Source: Clostridia bacterium
Lineage (GTDB): Bacteria; Bacillota; Clostridia; Oscillospirales; RGIG577
Reading direction: 5' to 3'
Assembly (NCBI GenBank): GCA_017419325.1
Contig: JAFOLN010000190.1
Location: forward strand, 1 to 5,635
DNA: 5,635 nt
In this document: piece after piece, positions 5,134 through 5,635 of the stretch
How the letters are laid out: each line of letters opens with the position of its first letter
How positions within the stretch are numbered: the first letter of the stretch is position 1
The notes under the pieces: model-generated
Database searches by the model: none
Told to the model about the DNA's origin: nothing
What the model saw: the letters and a program-made list of their open reading frames with translations, nothing else
Position numbers and translations under genes: made by a program

Positions 5134-5635
5134 TTATTTATGCTCCTCGAGCCAGCGCACGGCCGCGGCCGCATATATCGCCGCGCCCTTCGGAATGGCG
5201 TCCTCGCCGAAGCGCACTCTCTGGCTGTGCTGTGTGTAAACGGGATAGCCCTCGCCGTACATCGCGCCTATGGCAAGGTAGCAGCACTTCACCTTGTCGG
5301 CGAAGAAGGCGAAATCCTCCGCGCCCATGTTGTGGAATATTGGGCGCACCTTAACGCCGCCCAGCTCGTTTATGTATGACGTAATCTCGTCCGTAAGCAC
5401 GCGGTCGTTAATCATGGCGGGGCAGTCGCTTATGGTTATGACCTCGGCCTCGCATCGATACGCGGCCGCGATGCCCACGCTCACCTCTTTTATGCGCCTT
5501 ATAAGGTATTCGCTCAGCTTCGGCGAGAAGATGCGAAGCGTGCCCTCCAGTACTGCCTTTTCGGGGATGACGTTGCTTGCGTGTCCCGCTTCAAAGCGGC
5601 CTATGGTGAGGACGGTCTCCTCATTTGCCGCGACC
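5134..5635 (-). CDS. M20-family (M20D) metal-dependent amidohydrolase, C-terminal part
   Basis: The last 166 codons of a gene that enters from the right edge; the frame is open through 5635, so the N-terminus is outside the window. The family hydrolyses amide bonds of N-acyl amino acids or small peptides (hippurate, N-acetyl amino acids, auxin conjugates). Visible are the lid/dimerisation-domain signature AGHASNVIPEKAVLEGTLR, then NMGAEDFAFF, and the C-terminal block with His in YTQHS followed by EDAIPKGAAIYAAAAVRWL, which corresponds to the conserved HSPxFxxDExAL of the family and supplies a metal ligand. The first catalytic Cys/His and Glu motifs would lie upstream, so they cannot be checked. 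Internal GTG or ATG codons are not the start, because conserved sequence continues upstream of them. It is convergent with the gamma-CA pair. Substrate is not predictable. Confidence 0.92.
   Translation of the reverse strand, partial: VAANEETVLTIGRFEAGHASNVIPEKAVLEGTLRIFSPKLSEYLIRRIKEVSVGIAAAYRCEAEVITISDCPAMINDRVLTDEITSYINELGGVKVRPIFHNMGAEDFAFFADKVKCCYLAIGAMYGEGYPVYTQHSQRVRFGEDAIPKGAAIYAAAAVRWLEEHK

Noticed and set aside
1..5635. CRISPR array, tRNA, rRNA, transposase, inverted terminal repeats or toxin-antitoxin pair
   Set aside because: None was seen on either strand. The only repeats are the hbd duplication and the gamma-CA gene pair, and both are explained as duplicated genes.

Overview
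The window most resembles an anaerobic, butyrate-type member of the Clostridia (Bacillota). The evidence is a thiolase-crotonase-hydroxybutyryl-CoA dehydrogenase operon, purine-rich Shine-Dalgarno sites before almost every gene, sigma-A-type promoters and AT-rich intergenic DNA between genes that are roughly half G+C. The species cannot be named from the sequence.

Layout. From 3616 down to 737, on the minus strand, lies a compact operon thlA-crt-hbd with gaps of 33 and 45 nt. It ends in a strong hairpin terminator at 676-707. Its upstream region (3617-3862) holds a plausible promoter and an 18-bp near-palindrome that resembles a clostridial Rex (NADH/NAD+ sensor) operator. Together the three enzymes turn two acetyl-CoA into crotonyl-CoA. 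The last steps (bcd, etfA, etfB) are not in the window.

Left of the terminator is a second hbd copy (413 down to 1, cut by the window edge). It carries the same upstream spacer length and the last codons of crt as a scar, so bases 1-491 repeat bases 1170-1660 at a constant offset of 1169. It is about 92% identical in protein over 137 residues, but the DNA identity is patchy, which suggests gene conversion. It appears to have its own extended -10 promoter. Both copies carry Ser-Arg where NADH-dependent enzymes have Asp, which predicts NADPH use.

On the plus strand, from 3863 to 5087, are two tandem gamma-carbonic-anhydrase-like genes of 174 aa each, about 74% identical. Each has its own TTGACA-18-TATAAT promoter. 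They end at a hairpin (5103-5126) that also serves the convergent, partial M20-family amidohydrolase gene at 5134-5635.

The genes are mostly ordinary metabolism. The points worth following up are the hbd duplication with its crt scar and mosaic identity, the predicted redox wiring (Rex site plus NADPH-type Hbd), and the duplicated carbonic-anhydrase-like pair with altered active-site residues. I see no undescribed defence, mobile or RNA system here.
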